Of a stretch of DNA of 64,000 nt, positions 52,643 to 62,045 are shown in pieces. Location of the stretch: the NCBI RefSeq assembly GCF_900114045.1, contig NZ_FORQ01000001.1, positions 930,001 through 994,000 on the forward strand, in the 5' to 3' direction. The notes beneath the pieces were generated by a model that did no database searches, was not told the DNA's origin, and saw only the letters and a program-made list of their open reading frames with translations. This stretch comes from Kaistella treverensis. Lineage in GTDB: Bacteria > Bacteroidota > Bacteroidia > Flavobacteriales > Weeksellaceae. How positions within the stretch are numbered: position 1 is the first letter of the stretch; the number at the start of each line of letters is the position of its first letter. A program made the position numbers and the translations under genes.

Positions 52643-52929
52643 GAAAAATATGGATTTCGCTTTCTCCCTGAGCTGGTTCCTGTTTGACTGCGCTTAACTG
52701 CTAAAAAAAAGGCGGTATTCTGCGGTTTTTTCAGAAAACGCGAAACTTGAACGAAAACCTAGTATTCTTAAAATATGTTTTTGATCAATTACGAATCTGT
52801 CCTTCAAAATTTTTTCAATCAGAGAGCGGAGAATATCCGTTTTAAATTAAATTTTTTCTTTTTAAAATTTTATTTAAGTAAAATATTCGCTTATTTAATA
52901 TTTTTCTTCATATTCATAAACTTTAATTA
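52643..52929. other. Very AT-rich intergenic region before asnB
   Basis: Positions 52770-52930 are extremely AT-rich with long runs of T and TTTAAA, and no coding potential beyond a low-complexity frame of 64 codons. A -7 element for asnB lies at the end (52930-52937). I see nothing else that can be named. Confidence 0.6.
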
Positions 52930-52937
52930 TACTTTTG
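52930..52937 (+). promoter_or_regulatory. -7 element of asnB
   Basis: TACTTTTG matches TAnnTTTG, 59 nt before the ATG, giving a leader of about 55 nt. Confidence 0.4.
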
Positions 52938-52996
52938 AATTAAAATTTAAATCAATAATCAGCTTCTGATAAATATTGGAAAAATATAATATAATT

Positions 52997-54667
52997 ATGT
53001 GCGGAATTGTATGCGTGTTTGATGCTAAACAAAAAACGGACGCTCTTCGTCCTCAAATTTTAGAAATGTCTAAGAGAATCCGTCACCGCGGCCCCGACTG
53101 GAGCGGAATTTTTCAGGACGAAAAAGTAATTTTTTCACATGAAAGATTGGCGATTGTAGATCCTACTTCCGGAAAGCAGCCACTTTTCACCAAAGATGGA
53201 AAAATTGTTCTGGCGGTGAACGGCGAAATCTACAACCATCAGGAACTTCGCGCTGAATTCCCCGATTACGAATTCTTAACCCATTCTGATTGTGAAGTCA
53301 TCCTGGCTTTATATCAAAGAGACGGAAAAGATTTTCTGGAGAAACTCAACGGAATTTTTGCCTTTGCTCTCTATGATACGGAAAATGACGTGTATTTTGT
53401 TGGCCGTGACCACATGGGAATCTGTCCGCTTTATCAGGGCTGGGACAAAAGCGGAAATTATTACGTCGCTTCTGAGCTTAAAGCGCTGGAAGGTATTTGT
53501 AAAAAAATAGAAACTTTTTTACCGGGACATTTTCTTTACAGCAAAGATGGTTACGAAATGCAGAAGTGGTATCACCGCGAGTGGCAAGATTTTGATAATG
53601 TAAAAGACAATGTAACCGAAATTTCCGCCATTAGAAAAAGTCTGGAAGCGGCCGTGCACCGTCAGCTGATGAGTGATGTTCCGTATGGCGTCTTACTTTC
53701 CGGCGGTTTGGATTCTTCAATTATCGCCGCAGTAACGGCAAAATATGCAAGAAACAGAATTGAAAGCGGCGATGTCCAGGAAGCTTGGTATCCCAGGCTT
53801 CACAGCTTTGCCGTCGGCTTAAAAGGTTCGCCGGATTTAATTGCAGCTCAAAAAGCAGCAGATCATATTGGTTCCATTCATCATGAAGTTCATTTCACCG
53901 TTCAGGAGGGATTGGACGCTGTTCGAGACGTTATTTATCATCTGGAAACTTATGATGTGACAACGGTTCGTGCATCTACGCCCATGTATTTGTTGGCAAG
54001 AGTCATTAAATCAATGGGAATAAAAATGGTGCTTTCCGGCGAAGGCTCTGATGAACTTTTCGGTGGCTACCTGTATTTTCATAAAGCTCCGAATCCAAAA
54101 GAATTCCATGACGAAACAGTAAGAAAGTTGGGGAAACTACATCTTTACGATTGTTTGCGCGCCAATAAAGCTTTGATGAGTTGGGGAATCGAGGGACGCG
54201 TACCTTTCCTCGATAAGGAATTTATGGATGTTGCGATGACCGTAAATCCAAAAGATAAAATGACCAGCAAAGCGGAAGGAAAAATGGAGAAATGGATTTT
54301 GAGGAAAGCTTTCGAAGATTTACTTCCGGAATCTATTGCATGGCGGCAAAAAGAACAGTTTTCCGATGGCGTGGGTTATTCATGGATTGATTCTTTAAAA
54401 GAGTCAGCTGAAAATGAAGTGTCTGATGATATGATGGCAAATTCAAAATTCCGTTTCCATCTGAACACGCCACAAAACAAAGAAGAATACCGATACCGCG
54501 CGATTTTCGAAGAACATTTTCCGAGCGAAACAGCAGCAGCAACCGTTCCGTCAGTGCCATCGGTGGCATGTTCTACACCGATTGCGCTAGAGTGGGATGA
54601 CGCCTTTAAGAAAATGAACGATCCAAGTGGCAGAGCGGTGATTTCAGTCCACGAGGATTCTTATTAA
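52997..54667 (+). CDS. asnB: Asparagine synthase (glutamine-hydrolysing), AsnB type
   Basis: Protein of 556 residues. Cys2 (after Met removal) in MCGIVCVF is the glutaminase nucleophile; RIRHRGPDWSGIF and VNGEIYNHQEL complete that domain. The synthase domain starts with the ATP loop SGGLDSS (235-241) and includes SGEGSDELFGGY. It converts Asp to Asn with Gln and ATP. The start is fixed by the need for Cys at position 2; an in-frame codon at 52976 would abolish activity. It is a single-gene unit. Confidence 0.97.
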   Translation: MCGIVCVFDAKQKTDALRPQILEMSKRIRHRGPDWSGIFQDEKVIFSHERLAIVDPTSGKQPLFTKDGKIVLAVNGEIYNHQELRAEFPDYEFLTHSDCEVILALYQRDGKDFLEKLNGIFAFALYDTENDVYFVGRDHMGICPLYQGWDKSGNYYVASELKALEGICKKIETFLPGHFLYSKDGYEMQKWYHREWQDFDNVKDNVTEISAIRKSLEAAVHRQLMSDVPYGVLLSGGLDSSIIAAVTAKYARNRIESGDVQEAWYPRLHSFAVGLKGSPDLIAAQKAADHIGSIHHEVHFTVQEGLDAVRDVIYHLETYDVTTVRASTPMYLLARVIKSMGIKMVLSGEGSDELFGGYLYFHKAPNPKEFHDETVRKLGKLHLYDCLRANKALMSWGIEGRVPFLDKEFMDVAMTVNPKDKMTSKAEGKMEKWILRKAFEDLLPESIAWRQKEQFSDGVGYSWIDSLKESAENEVSDDMMANSKFRFHLNTPQNKEEYRYRAIFEEHFPSETAAATVPSVPSVACSTPIALEWDDAFKKMNDPSGRAVISVHEDSY

Positions 54668-54686
54668 CAGTTCATATTTAGTTAAA

Positions 54687-54714
54687 CCTGCCGGAAATTT
54701 CGGCGGGCTTTTTG
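54687..54714 (+). terminator. asnB terminator
   Basis: CCTGCCG, GAAATTT, CGGCGGGCTTTTTG, a stem with one G-U pair. Confidence 0.78.
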
Positions 54715-54779
54715 TTGGGAATGGTCCATCGTCACTAGATGATTACCTTTGCATATCCATTGCTCAATAACTATTTTGA

Positions 54780-56186
54780 ATGAATTCTTCTACTGCTGCG
54801 AGCCCCGAAACCATTAAAAGATTCCTCCCGCTCATTCTGGCTACATCCATTTTTATGCAGATGCTGGATTCTACCATCTTAAACACTTCTTTACCGTCCA
54901 TCGCTACAGACTTGAATGAATCGCCGCTGAATATGCAGAATGCGATAATTAGCTATGTGCTTACACTTGCGCTTTTTATGCCGGTTAGCGGTTTTCTCGC
55001 GGATAAATTCGGCACACGCAAAATTTTTATCACCTCGTTGGTAATTTTCAGTTTGGGTTCAATTTTCTGTGCGATGTCGCAGAATTTGAATCAGCTCGTT
55101 TTTTCGCGCGTGATTCAGGGAATCGGCGGAAGTTTGATGACGCCGGTCGGCAGACTCGCTTTGATAAAATCTTTTGAAAAAAATGAGCTGGTAAAAGCCA
55201 TGAATTTTGCCATTATTCCCGCTTTGATCGGGCCAATTCTGGGGCCGCTTGTCGGTGGTTATATGGTGGATTATCTTTCCTGGCACTGGATTTTCCTCAT
55301 CAATATTCCTTTTGGTTTACTCGGAATTATCCTGAGTTTAAAGTATATGCCGGATTACCGCTCTTCGGAAATCACTTTTGATTTAAAAGGGTTTTTGATT
55401 TTCGCTTCAGCTTCACTCTTGCTTTCCATTTCATTGGAGCTTTTTGGAAATGTGCAAAATACCACGCCTGTGCTGCTGATTTTCATTTTAGGTTTCCTCA
55501 TGATCTACTACTATTACGTTCATGCAAAAAAGACAGAAAACCCGATTTTTCCGCTCAATTTATTTCAAGTTAGAACTTTTCGCGTCGGGATTTTAGGGAA
55601 TCTCGCGACGCGCTTAGGCATCAGTGCCATTCCACTTTTATTGCCATTAATGATTCAAATCGCGTACGGAGAAAGTGCCGTGATTTCCGGTTGGATAGTC
55701 GCTCCTATGGCTTTAACGGCCATGATCGGAAAATCATTTGTCATTAAAATTTTGAACTATTTCGGATATCGCCGCACTTTGATGGGCAACACTTTTATCA
55801 TTGGTTTACTCATCGCAAGTTTGGGAATTCCGGGAATTAATACGAATATTTACTGGTTCATACCGATTATCGCTATCTTGGGATTTTTCAATTCCATACA
55901 ATTTACGGCGATGAATACCATTGCCATCGCCGATTTGCGCGATTCGCACACGAGCAGCGGAAACTCTTTGTTGGCGGTGAATCAGCAGCTTGCTGTAGGT
56001 TTCGGGATTGCCATCGGTTTGATAGTTTTAAAGGTTTTTGAAAACAACACTTCAATTACAAACGGCGTCATTCACCTGGCTTTCCGCTACACCTTTTTCA
56101 CCGTTGGATTCCTTACGATTTTCACGGGTCTCGTTTTTAGGCGTCTGCATTCCAGCGACGGCGAAAACATGAGAGCTCAAGCATAA
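54780..56186 (+). CDS. MFS drug efflux pump, DHA2 (EmrB/QacA) family
   Basis: Protein of 468 residues with about 14 TM segments. The first helix carries MQMLDSTILNTSLPSIA (DHA2 motif D1), and RVIQGIGGSLMTPVGRLALI and GPILGPLVGGYMVDYLSW contain motif C (G-x-x-x-G-P-x-x-G-G). It exports lipophilic drugs or acids by proton antiport. No EmrA-like adaptor is nearby, so it may act in the inner membrane alone or with a remote partner. A weak hairpin follows at 56202. Confidence 0.9.
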   Translation: MNSSTAASPETIKRFLPLILATSIFMQMLDSTILNTSLPSIATDLNESPLNMQNAIISYVLTLALFMPVSGFLADKFGTRKIFITSLVIFSLGSIFCAMSQNLNQLVFSRVIQGIGGSLMTPVGRLALIKSFEKNELVKAMNFAIIPALIGPILGPLVGGYMVDYLSWHWIFLINIPFGLLGIILSLKYMPDYRSSEITFDLKGFLIFASASLLLSISLELFGNVQNTTPVLLIFILGFLMIYYYYVHAKKTENPIFPLNLFQVRTFRVGILGNLATRLGISAIPLLLPLMIQIAYGESAVISGWIVAPMALTAMIGKSFVIKILNYFGYRRTLMGNTFIIGLLIASLGIPGINTNIYWFIPIIAILGFFNSIQFTAMNTIAIADLRDSHTSSGNSLLAVNQQLAVGFGIAIGLIVLKVFENNTSITNGVIHLAFRYTFFTVGFLTIFTGLVFRRLHSSDGENMRAQA

Positions 56187-56201
56187 AGTTTATTAAAAAT
56201 T

Positions 56202-56228
56202 CGCCGCTATCAGGCGGTTTTTTTTACT
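56202..56228 (+). terminator. Terminator of the DHA2 pump gene
   Basis: TTCGCC, GCTATCA, GGCGG and T8. The stem is short but the T run is strong. Confidence 0.6.
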
Positions 56229-56263
56229 TATCCTAAATCAATGTGCAGGACTATTTGGTGACG

Positions 56264-56271
56264 TAAATTTG
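56264..56271 (+). promoter_or_regulatory. -7 element of the pirin cluster
   Basis: TAAATTTG, exact match, 19 nt before the pirin ATG. Confidence 0.55.
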
Positions 56272-56290
56272 TATTATTAAAAAACAAAAG

Positions 56291-57166
56291 ATGTCAACAA
56301 AAAAAGTAGAAGTTGTAGTTCAGCCGAAAACTCCGCATTTTGTGGGCGACGGCTTCCGGGTTCACAACTTCATTCCGAGCGGTTTCCGTTTGGATATGCA
56401 AAGGATGGATCCTTTTCTAATGCTCGATTATAATTCCAAATATCATTTCGGGCCGACTTCCACACCGCGTGGCGTTGGCGTGCATCCGCACCGCGGTTTT
56501 GAAACCGTGACGATCGCGTACCAAGGCCGCGTAGAACATGGTGACAGCGGCGGCGGCGGCGGAATCATCGGTGAAGGCGACGTCCAGTGGATGACCGCAG
56601 CTTCCGGAGTTCTTCACAAAGAATTTCATGAAACCGAATGGGCGAAAGAAGGCGGAATTTTCCAAATGGTTCAGCTTTGGGTGAACCTTCCCGCAAAAGA
56701 TAAAATGAGCAAACCGAAATACCAGGCGATTAAAAATTCTGAAATGAAAATTGTCCATTTGGGTGAAAACGGTTTTGTAGAAGTAATCGCCGGAGATTTC
56801 AATGGTAAAAAAGGCCCGGCAACCACTTTTACGCCGGTGAACTTGATGAACGCCAAATTGAAAAAAGGCGGTAAAGCGAACTTCAGTTTTCCTGCAAATT
56901 TTAATACCGGAGCTTTGGTAATTGAAGGAAATATGCTCGTAAACGGGCAAGAAAATGTGCCGACCGACCATTTTGTTCTGTTCGAAAATGAAGGTGACGA
57001 ATTCAGCATCGAAGCGACGGAAGATTCTATTATTTTAATTCTTAGCGGCGAACCTTTACATGAAACCATTGTGCCGCACGGACCGTTTGTAATGAATTCC
57101 AAAGCTGAAATCATGCAGGCTTTCGATGACTTTAACACCGGAAAATTCGGCTACCTCGAAGATTAA
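56291..57166 (+). CDS. Pirin family protein
   Basis: Protein of 291 residues, two cupin domains. The metal ligands are conserved: H65 and H67 in GVHPHRGFETV, H109 and E111 in GVLHKEFHETE. A Gly-rich insertion (GDSGGGGGIIGEGD, about 84-97) between the ligand motifs distinguishes it from the other pirins here. Probably a quercetinase-like or redox-sensing protein. It opens a run of genes linked to oxidative or xenobiotic stress: SDR, LLM monooxygenase, another pirin and catalase. Confidence 0.9.
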   Translation: MSTKKVEVVVQPKTPHFVGDGFRVHNFIPSGFRLDMQRMDPFLMLDYNSKYHFGPTSTPRGVGVHPHRGFETVTIAYQGRVEHGDSGGGGGIIGEGDVQWMTAASGVLHKEFHETEWAKEGGIFQMVQLWVNLPAKDKMSKPKYQAIKNSEMKIVHLGENGFVEVIAGDFNGKKGPATTFTPVNLMNAKLKKGGKANFSFPANFNTGALVIEGNMLVNGQENVPTDHFVLFENEGDEFSIEATEDSIILILSGEPLHETIVPHGPFVMNSKAEIMQAFDDFNTGKFGYLED

Positions 57167-57253
57167 AATTTTGTTAAAACAGCAACGAAAATTTTTCGCT
57201 GCTTTATTTATAATTAAATTTAAAGTAAATATCAATCCAAAAAATCTTATCAA

Positions 57254-57910
57254 ATGAAAATATCCGTGATTGGCGCTACCGGTTTTGTCGGAAACGCACT
57301 GCTTAACGAACTTTTAGACCGACATTATGAAGTGAAAGCGCTCGCGCGAAATACCGATAAAATAACCATTAACAACGAAAATCTGCAAAAGCAAAATGTG
57401 GATATTTTCAACAAGGAAGATTTAACCGAGGCTTTGAAAGGCAGCGACGCGGTAATCAGCGCTTATAATCCCGGTTGGACCAATCCTAATATTCATGAAG
57501 ATTATTTAAAAGGCGCACAATCTATTCAAAATGCCGTAGAAAATTCCGGAGTGAAAAAACTTATTGTTATTGGCGGTGCCGGAACTTTGAAAATCGACGG
57601 CAATTATATCGTGGACGGTCCGGATTTTCCGAAAGAAATTTATGCCGGAGCCAGCGCAGCGAAAAAATATTATGTAGAAAATCTATCAAAAAACACCACT
57701 TTAGATTGGGAATTTTTTAGTCCTGCTTTGGAAATGAATATGTTCAGCCCGGAACAAACGAAAACTGGTAAATACCGACTTGGAAACGATTCACCCGTTT
57801 TTGATGCTGAAGGCCGCTCGCGTCATTCCGTGCAGGATTTGGCGATTGCAATTGTGGACGAGCTTGAAAATAAGAAGTTTAACCGCCAGATTTTCACGGC
57901 GGCTTATTAA
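57254..57910 (+). CDS. NAD(P)-binding atypical SDR (NmrA/YwnB-like)
   Basis: Protein of 218 residues. The Rossmann loop GATGFVGNALL (7-17) opens it, ALARNTDKI provides the adenosine-ribose site, and SDAVISAYNPGW and KKLIVIGGAGTL match the YwnB/Rrf2-linked SDR group. The classic YxxxK is replaced by a less clear KKYYVENL, so it may be a flavin reductase, redox sensor or isomerase. It lies 87 nt after the pirin gene and 14 nt before the LLM gene. Cotranscription with the following genes is likely. Confidence 0.87.
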   Translation: MKISVIGATGFVGNALLNELLDRHYEVKALARNTDKITINNENLQKQNVDIFNKEDLTEALKGSDAVISAYNPGWTNPNIHEDYLKGAQSIQNAVENSGVKKLIVIGGAGTLKIDGNYIVDGPDFPKEIYAGASAAKKYYVENLSKNTTLDWEFFSPALEMNMFSPEQTKTGKYRLGNDSPVFDAEGRSRHSVQDLAIAIVDELENKKFNRQIFTAAY

Positions 57911-57924
57911 TTTAAAACACAGAA

Positions 57925-58974
57925 ATGAAAAAAATAGAATTTGGTTTAATGACTTTCGCCGACGCGGCGCCGGAAACTGTTCCCGGAAAAGGAATTAATG
58001 CGCATCAGCGCATACAGGATCTTTTGGAAGAAATAAAGCTCGCAGACGAGCTCGGTATCGATGTTTTCGGGATTGGCGAACATCACCGCCCCGATTACGC
58101 AGTTTCGTCGCCCACAACAGTGCTCGCAGCAGCCGCAGCGATTACCAAAAACATCAAACTTTCCAGCGCGGTGACGGTTTTAAGTTCCGAAGATCCGGTG
58201 CGCGTTTATCAGCAATTTGCAACGGTGGACGCCATTTCCAGCGGACGCGCAGAAATTATGGCGGGACGCGGCTCTTTTATCGAATCATTTCCGTTATTTG
58301 GTTTTGATTTGAATGATTATGACCAGCTATTTGAAGAAAAACTCGATCTTTTGCTCCAAATAAATCGCTCAGAAAAAGTAAACTGGAGCGGAAAGCTTCG
58401 CGCGCCAATAAATGGTTTAGGCGTGTATCCGCGAGCTTTGAATGGTGAAATTCCGGTTTGGTTAGCGGCTGGGGGAACTCCAGCTTCAGCTGTTCGCGCT
58501 GCAAAATTACATTTGCCTTTAATGCTCGCCATAATCGGTGGAATGCCGCGACAGTTCACACCTTTTATTGAGCTTTACAAAAAGTCAGCATTGGAAAACG
58601 GCGTAAAACCGGAAGATTTACAGGTCGGAATTAACAATCATATGTTTATCGGTGAAGATGGCGAAAAAGCAGCAGACGATTTCTTCCCATATTACGCACA
58701 GATGATGGACCGTGTCGGCAGAAGCCGTGGCTGGCAACCGATGTCGCGCGACCAATTTGAGTATATGCGTGCGCCGGAAGGTTCTTTAATGGTTGGCAGC
58801 GTAGAACAGGTGGTGGAAAAAATACTGTATGAATACCGACTTTTCGGTTTTACAAGATTTTTTGCGCAGGCGAGTTTAGGCTTTGTGCCGCATGAAATGA
58901 CCATGAAATCCATTGAACTATTCGGTACAAGAGTAATTCCGGAAGTGAAGCGACGATTGGAAGTGAACGGATAA
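57925..58974 (+). CDS. LLM-class flavin-dependent monooxygenase (luciferase-like)
   Basis: Protein of 349 residues, (beta/alpha)8 barrel, FMN-dependent. IDVFGIGEHHRPDYAVSSPT (about 49-68) is the conserved GxGEHH block, and SSAVTVLSSEDPVRVYQQFA the next. GRAEIMAGRGSFIESFPLFG and PVWLAAGGTPAS follow. The reaction (monooxygenation of an unknown substrate) needs a reduced flavin, which the preceding SDR or another reductase might supply. It starts 14 nt after the SDR stop and 38 nt before the next pirin gene. Confidence 0.92.
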   Translation: MKKIEFGLMTFADAAPETVPGKGINAHQRIQDLLEEIKLADELGIDVFGIGEHHRPDYAVSSPTTVLAAAAAITKNIKLSSAVTVLSSEDPVRVYQQFATVDAISSGRAEIMAGRGSFIESFPLFGFDLNDYDQLFEEKLDLLLQINRSEKVNWSGKLRAPINGLGVYPRALNGEIPVWLAAGGTPASAVRAAKLHLPLMLAIIGGMPRQFTPFIELYKKSALENGVKPEDLQVGINNHMFIGEDGEKAADDFFPYYAQMMDRVGRSRGWQPMSRDQFEYMRAPEGSLMVGSVEQVVEKILYEYRLFGFTRFFAQASLGFVPHEMTMKSIELFGTRVIPEVKRRLEVNG

Positions 58975-59012
58975 TTTTCTTTGCAAATTTTTAACTCCAA
59001 ATCCTGAAAATC

Positions 59013-59921
59013 ATGTCAAACATCGGATTAATAATTGAAGAAAAAGCGGCAGATATCGGCAATTTTTTGGTAGGAAGACTTTTGCCGTTTCGTGAAAAAA
59101 GAGCGGTTGGTCCATTTGTTTTTATCGATCACATGGGACCGGCGGCGCTGAAAGATTTTCAAAATCTTGACGTTCCACCGCATCCGCATATCGGGCTTTC
59201 AACTTTAACCTATCTTTTTGAAGGCTCAATTCAGCATAAAGATTCGCTGGGCAGCGACATAGAAATAAAACCCGGCGCTGTAAACTGGATGACCGCCGGA
59301 AAAGGAGTGGTACATTCCGAGAGAACACCGGAATACCTAAGAAATACTGAAAAAAATCTGCACGGTTTTCAAATCTGGGTGGGTTTACCGAAAAATTTGG
59401 AGCAAAGTGAGCCAACTTTTCACCATACCGAATCGGACGACATTCCCGTTTGGAAAGACGGAAATCTTCAGTTTAAGCTTATTGCAGGTGAACTTTTTGG
59501 TAAAAACTCACCGGTTCCAGTGCATTCAAAATTATTTTTCCTGGAAATTAAAAGTGTGGAAAGGCAAAAAATAAATATTGGACAGGATTTGTTCGGTGAA
59601 GTCGCGATGTATGTCTTAGACGGAAATGTAACGATTGAAGGAAACACTTTTGGTGGTAAGCAACTCATCATCGCGAAAAATGCCACTTTGTGCGAATTTG
59701 AAATCGGTGAAAATGCTACGGTTTATCTTTTCGGTGGTGAACCTTTCGAAGAAGAACGCTTTATTTTCTGGAATTTCGTGAATTCTGAAAAATCGGTACT
59801 TGAAACGGCTAAAATAAACTGGCACGAGCAAAACCATCATGCATTTCCTTTAGTTCCAGGTGATGAAGAAGAATTCGTACCGTTGCCAAAAGCGATTTTG
59901 AACGGAAAATTATCGAAGTAA
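59013..59921 (+). CDS. Pirin family protein
   Basis: Protein of 302 residues. Ligands H57 and H59 in VPPHPHIGLST, H101 and E103 in KGVVHSERTPE. It is closer to the YhaK/plant-type pirins (LPFREKRAVGPFVFIDHMGP at the N-terminus) than to the one at 56291. Third pirin in the window and second in this cluster. It lies 38 nt after the LLM gene and 137 nt before catalase. The likely function is unknown; the gene pattern suggests oxidation of aromatic or quinone compounds. Confidence 0.92.
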   Translation: MSNIGLIIEEKAADIGNFLVGRLLPFREKRAVGPFVFIDHMGPAALKDFQNLDVPPHPHIGLSTLTYLFEGSIQHKDSLGSDIEIKPGAVNWMTAGKGVVHSERTPEYLRNTEKNLHGFQIWVGLPKNLEQSEPTFHHTESDDIPVWKDGNLQFKLIAGELFGKNSPVPVHSKLFFLEIKSVERQKINIGQDLFGEVAMYVLDGNVTIEGNTFGGKQLIIAKNATLCEFEIGENATVYLFGGEPFEEERFIFWNFVNSEKSVLETAKINWHEQNHHAFPLVPGDEEEFVPLPKAILNGKLSK

Positions 59922-60058
59922 AAAAGAAAAATTTGCTCTTTTAGCGGCAAATTTTTTTTTCAATATTAAAAAGTCAAGCAAAATCGCTGCATTAGATTTT
60001 ATAGATAACACCGAAGAGTTATAATTTGTAACTTTAAAATATCAAAAAAATAATAATC

Positions 60059-61564
60059 ATGGAAGACAAAAAGAAACTCACCAGACAGACCGGTGCGCCG
60101 GTGCCGGACAATCAAAATGTACAGACTGCGGGGCCACGCGGACCAATGTTGATGCAGGATTTCTGGTTTCTGGAAAAGATGGCAAACTTTGACCGCGAAG
60201 TTATTCCAGAACGGAGAATGCACGCAAAAGGTTCCGGCGCTTTCGGAACATTTACCGTAACTCATGATATCACCCAATACACTAAAGCTCACATTTTCAG
60301 CGAAATTGGCAAAAAAACCGAAATGTTTGCGCGCTTTTCTACCGTTGCCGGCGAGCGCGGCGCTGCCGATGCAGAAAGAGACATCCGTGGCTTTGCGCTG
60401 AAATTTTATACCGATGAAGGCATCTGGGATATGGTGGGAAATAATACACCGGTTTTCTTTTTCCGCGATCCGATGAAATTTCCGGATTTGAACCACGCCG
60501 TAAAACGCGACCCGAAAACCAATTTGCGCAGCGCAAATAACAACTGGGATTTCTGGACTTTGCTTCCGGAATCTTTGCACCAGGTAACGATCGTGATGAG
60601 CGACCGCGGAATTCCAAATGGTTACAGGCACATGCACGGTTTCGGCAGCCACACGTACAGTTTCATCAACCATGCGAACGAAAGACATTGGGTGAAATTT
60701 CATTTCAGAACGCGACAGGGAATTGAAAATTTAACCGAAGAAGAAGCAATAAATATTATCGGAACTGACCGCGAATCTGCACAGCGTGACCTTTTTGAAA
60801 ATATTGAACAGGGAAATTTTCCGAAATGGAAAATGTTTATACAAATTATGACCGAAGAGCAGGCAAAAACCTACCGTTTCCATCCGTTTGACTTGACGAA
60901 AGTCTGGTCAAAAAAAGATTTTCCATTAATTGAAGTTGGTGAATTTGAACTAAACAAAAATGCTGAAAACTATTTCGCTGATGTGGAACAGGCCGCCTTT
61001 AACCCGACGAATATTGTTCCCGGAATTGGTTTTTCACCGGACAAAATGCTGCAGGGCCGTTTATTTTCCTACGGTGATGCGCAACGCTATCGTTTAGGTG
61101 TGAATCACTATCAAATCCCGGTGAACAAGCCGCGTTGTCCGTATCACGCTTTTCACCGCGACGGCCAGATGCGCGTTGACGGAAATTACGGCGGCACGAA
61201 ACATTATGAACCAAATAGTTACGGTGAATGGCAGGAACAACCGGTTGCGAAAGAGCCGCCTTTGGAATTATACGGCGACGCTTATGCGCATAATTTCCGG
61301 GATGATGACGAAGATTATTTTACCCAACCTGGCGACCTTTTCAGAATTATTAAAGCTGACGGCAAAGAAGAAGCACTGTTTAATAATACCGCCGCGAACG
61401 TTGGTCAGGCAGAAAAATTCATTCAGATTCGACACATCAGACATTGCTACAAAGCGGATCCCGAATACGGCGAAGGCGTAGCAAAAGCGCTTGGACTGGA
61501 CATGATGGACGTTTTCAATTTTGATATGACGCCGTACGACCAGTGGGCACCCAGAAAATCTTAA
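60059..61564 (+). CDS. katA: Catalase, heme-containing monofunctional (clade 3 type)
   Basis: Protein of 501 residues degrading hydrogen peroxide. The catalytic His is H55 ([15 protein letters not shown]), Asn N128 ([13 protein letters not shown]), the heme Tyr is Y338 ([13 protein letters not shown]). The [19 protein letters not shown] block is diagnostic. The size is that of small-subunit catalases. No signal peptide is present, so it is cytoplasmic. It ends the pirin-SDR-LLM-pirin run, with its own intergenic gap (137 nt) and a terminator after it. Confidence 0.97.
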   Translation: MEDKKKLTRQTGAPVPDNQNVQTAGPRGPMLMQDFWFLEKMANFDREVIPERRMHAKGSGAFGTFTVTHDITQYTKAHIFSEIGKKTEMFARFSTVAGERGAADAERDIRGFALKFYTDEGIWDMVGNNTPVFFFRDPMKFPDLNHAVKRDPKTNLRSANNNWDFWTLLPESLHQVTIVMSDRGIPNGYRHMHGFGSHTYSFINHANERHWVKFHFRTRQGIENLTEEEAINIIGTDRESAQRDLFENIEQGNFPKWKMFIQIMTEEQAKTYRFHPFDLTKVWSKKDFPLIEVGEFELNKNAENYFADVEQAAFNPTNIVPGIGFSPDKMLQGRLFSYGDAQRYRLGVNHYQIPVNKPRCPYHAFHRDGQMRVDGNYGGTKHYEPNSYGEWQEQPVAKEPPLELYGDAYAHNFRDDDEDYFTQPGDLFRIIKADGKEEALFNNTAANVGQAEKFIQIRHIRHCYKADPEYGEGVAKALGLDMMDVFNFDMTPYDQWAPRKS

Positions 61565-61569
61565 TTGAA

Positions 61570-61606
61570 AAAAAAGCGGGAAAAAGTGGCAAATTTTCCC
61601 GTTTTT
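61570..61606 (+). terminator. katA terminator
   Basis: AAAAGCGGGAAAA, AGTGGCAA, ATTTTCCCGTTTTTG, just after the stop codon. Confidence 0.85.
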
Positions 61607-61686
61607 GCTGAAGTTCATTCAAAATGAAAAATTTTTCGGCGGACTTCTTGCTAAAGATTTGCAGATTAAATTTAAAACATTAAAAA

Positions 61687-61971
61687 ATGGCAGAAATTAA
61701 GCACCAGAACAACGAAACAAACGGAATTTTCGAAATTTACAGCGATGGAAAAAAAGCGGGTGAAATGACGTACACCTGGGATGGTGAAGATCGCTTCATC
61801 ATCAATCATACGGAAGTTGGTGAAGAATTCAGCGGACAAGGTCTAGCTAAAGAACTTGTTTATGCCGGCGTTGAGTATGCGCGTAAAAACAATAAAAAAG
61901 TGATTCCGGCGTGCCAGTATGCCAATGCAACCATCCAGAAAAATGCGGAATTACAGGATGTGCTGGCGTAA
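61687..61971 (+). CDS. Small YjdJ-type GNAT N-acetyltransferase
   Basis: Protein of 94 residues, the reduced GNAT fold found in the YjdJ/GTL3 group. NHTEVGEEFSGQGLAKELVY contains motif A (G-x-G-x-A) and YARKNNKKVIPACQYANATI motif B. It lacks the N-terminal half of larger GNATs. Such proteins may acetylate metabolites or proteins, but no substrate is known. It has its own hairpin after the stop. Confidence 0.9.
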   Translation: MAEIKHQNNETNGIFEIYSDGKKAGEMTYTWDGEDRFIINHTEVGEEFSGQGLAKELVYAGVEYARKNNKKVIPACQYANATIQKNAELQDVLA

Positions 61972-62000
61972 AAATATGCTGTTTTAGCAGCATATTTTTT
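61970..62000 (+). terminator. Terminator of the small GNAT gene
   Basis: AAAATATGCTG, TTTTAG, CAGCATATTTTTT, immediately after the stop codon. Confidence 0.82.
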
Positions 62001-62015
62001 CGATTTATATCAATG

Positions 62016-62045
62016 AAAACCTTTCGGTAAAGCTGAAAGGTTTTT
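62016..62045 (+). terminator. Second hairpin with T run in the GNAT/SSS gap
   Basis: AAAACCTTTC, GGTAAAGCT, GAAAGGTTTTTGG. The rest of the gap to 62242 is AT-rich and holds further short GC-centred hairpins but no coding frame. Confidence 0.6.

Noticed and set aside
52775-52969. Frame of 64 codons upstream of asnB
   Set aside because: Composition is almost only Phe, Ile, Asn, Lys and Leu, as expected from AT-rich non-coding DNA; no domain or promoter supports it.
59999-60703. Large minus-strand frame opposite katA
   Set aside because: Antisense to the conserved catalase; no homology expected and no promoter.
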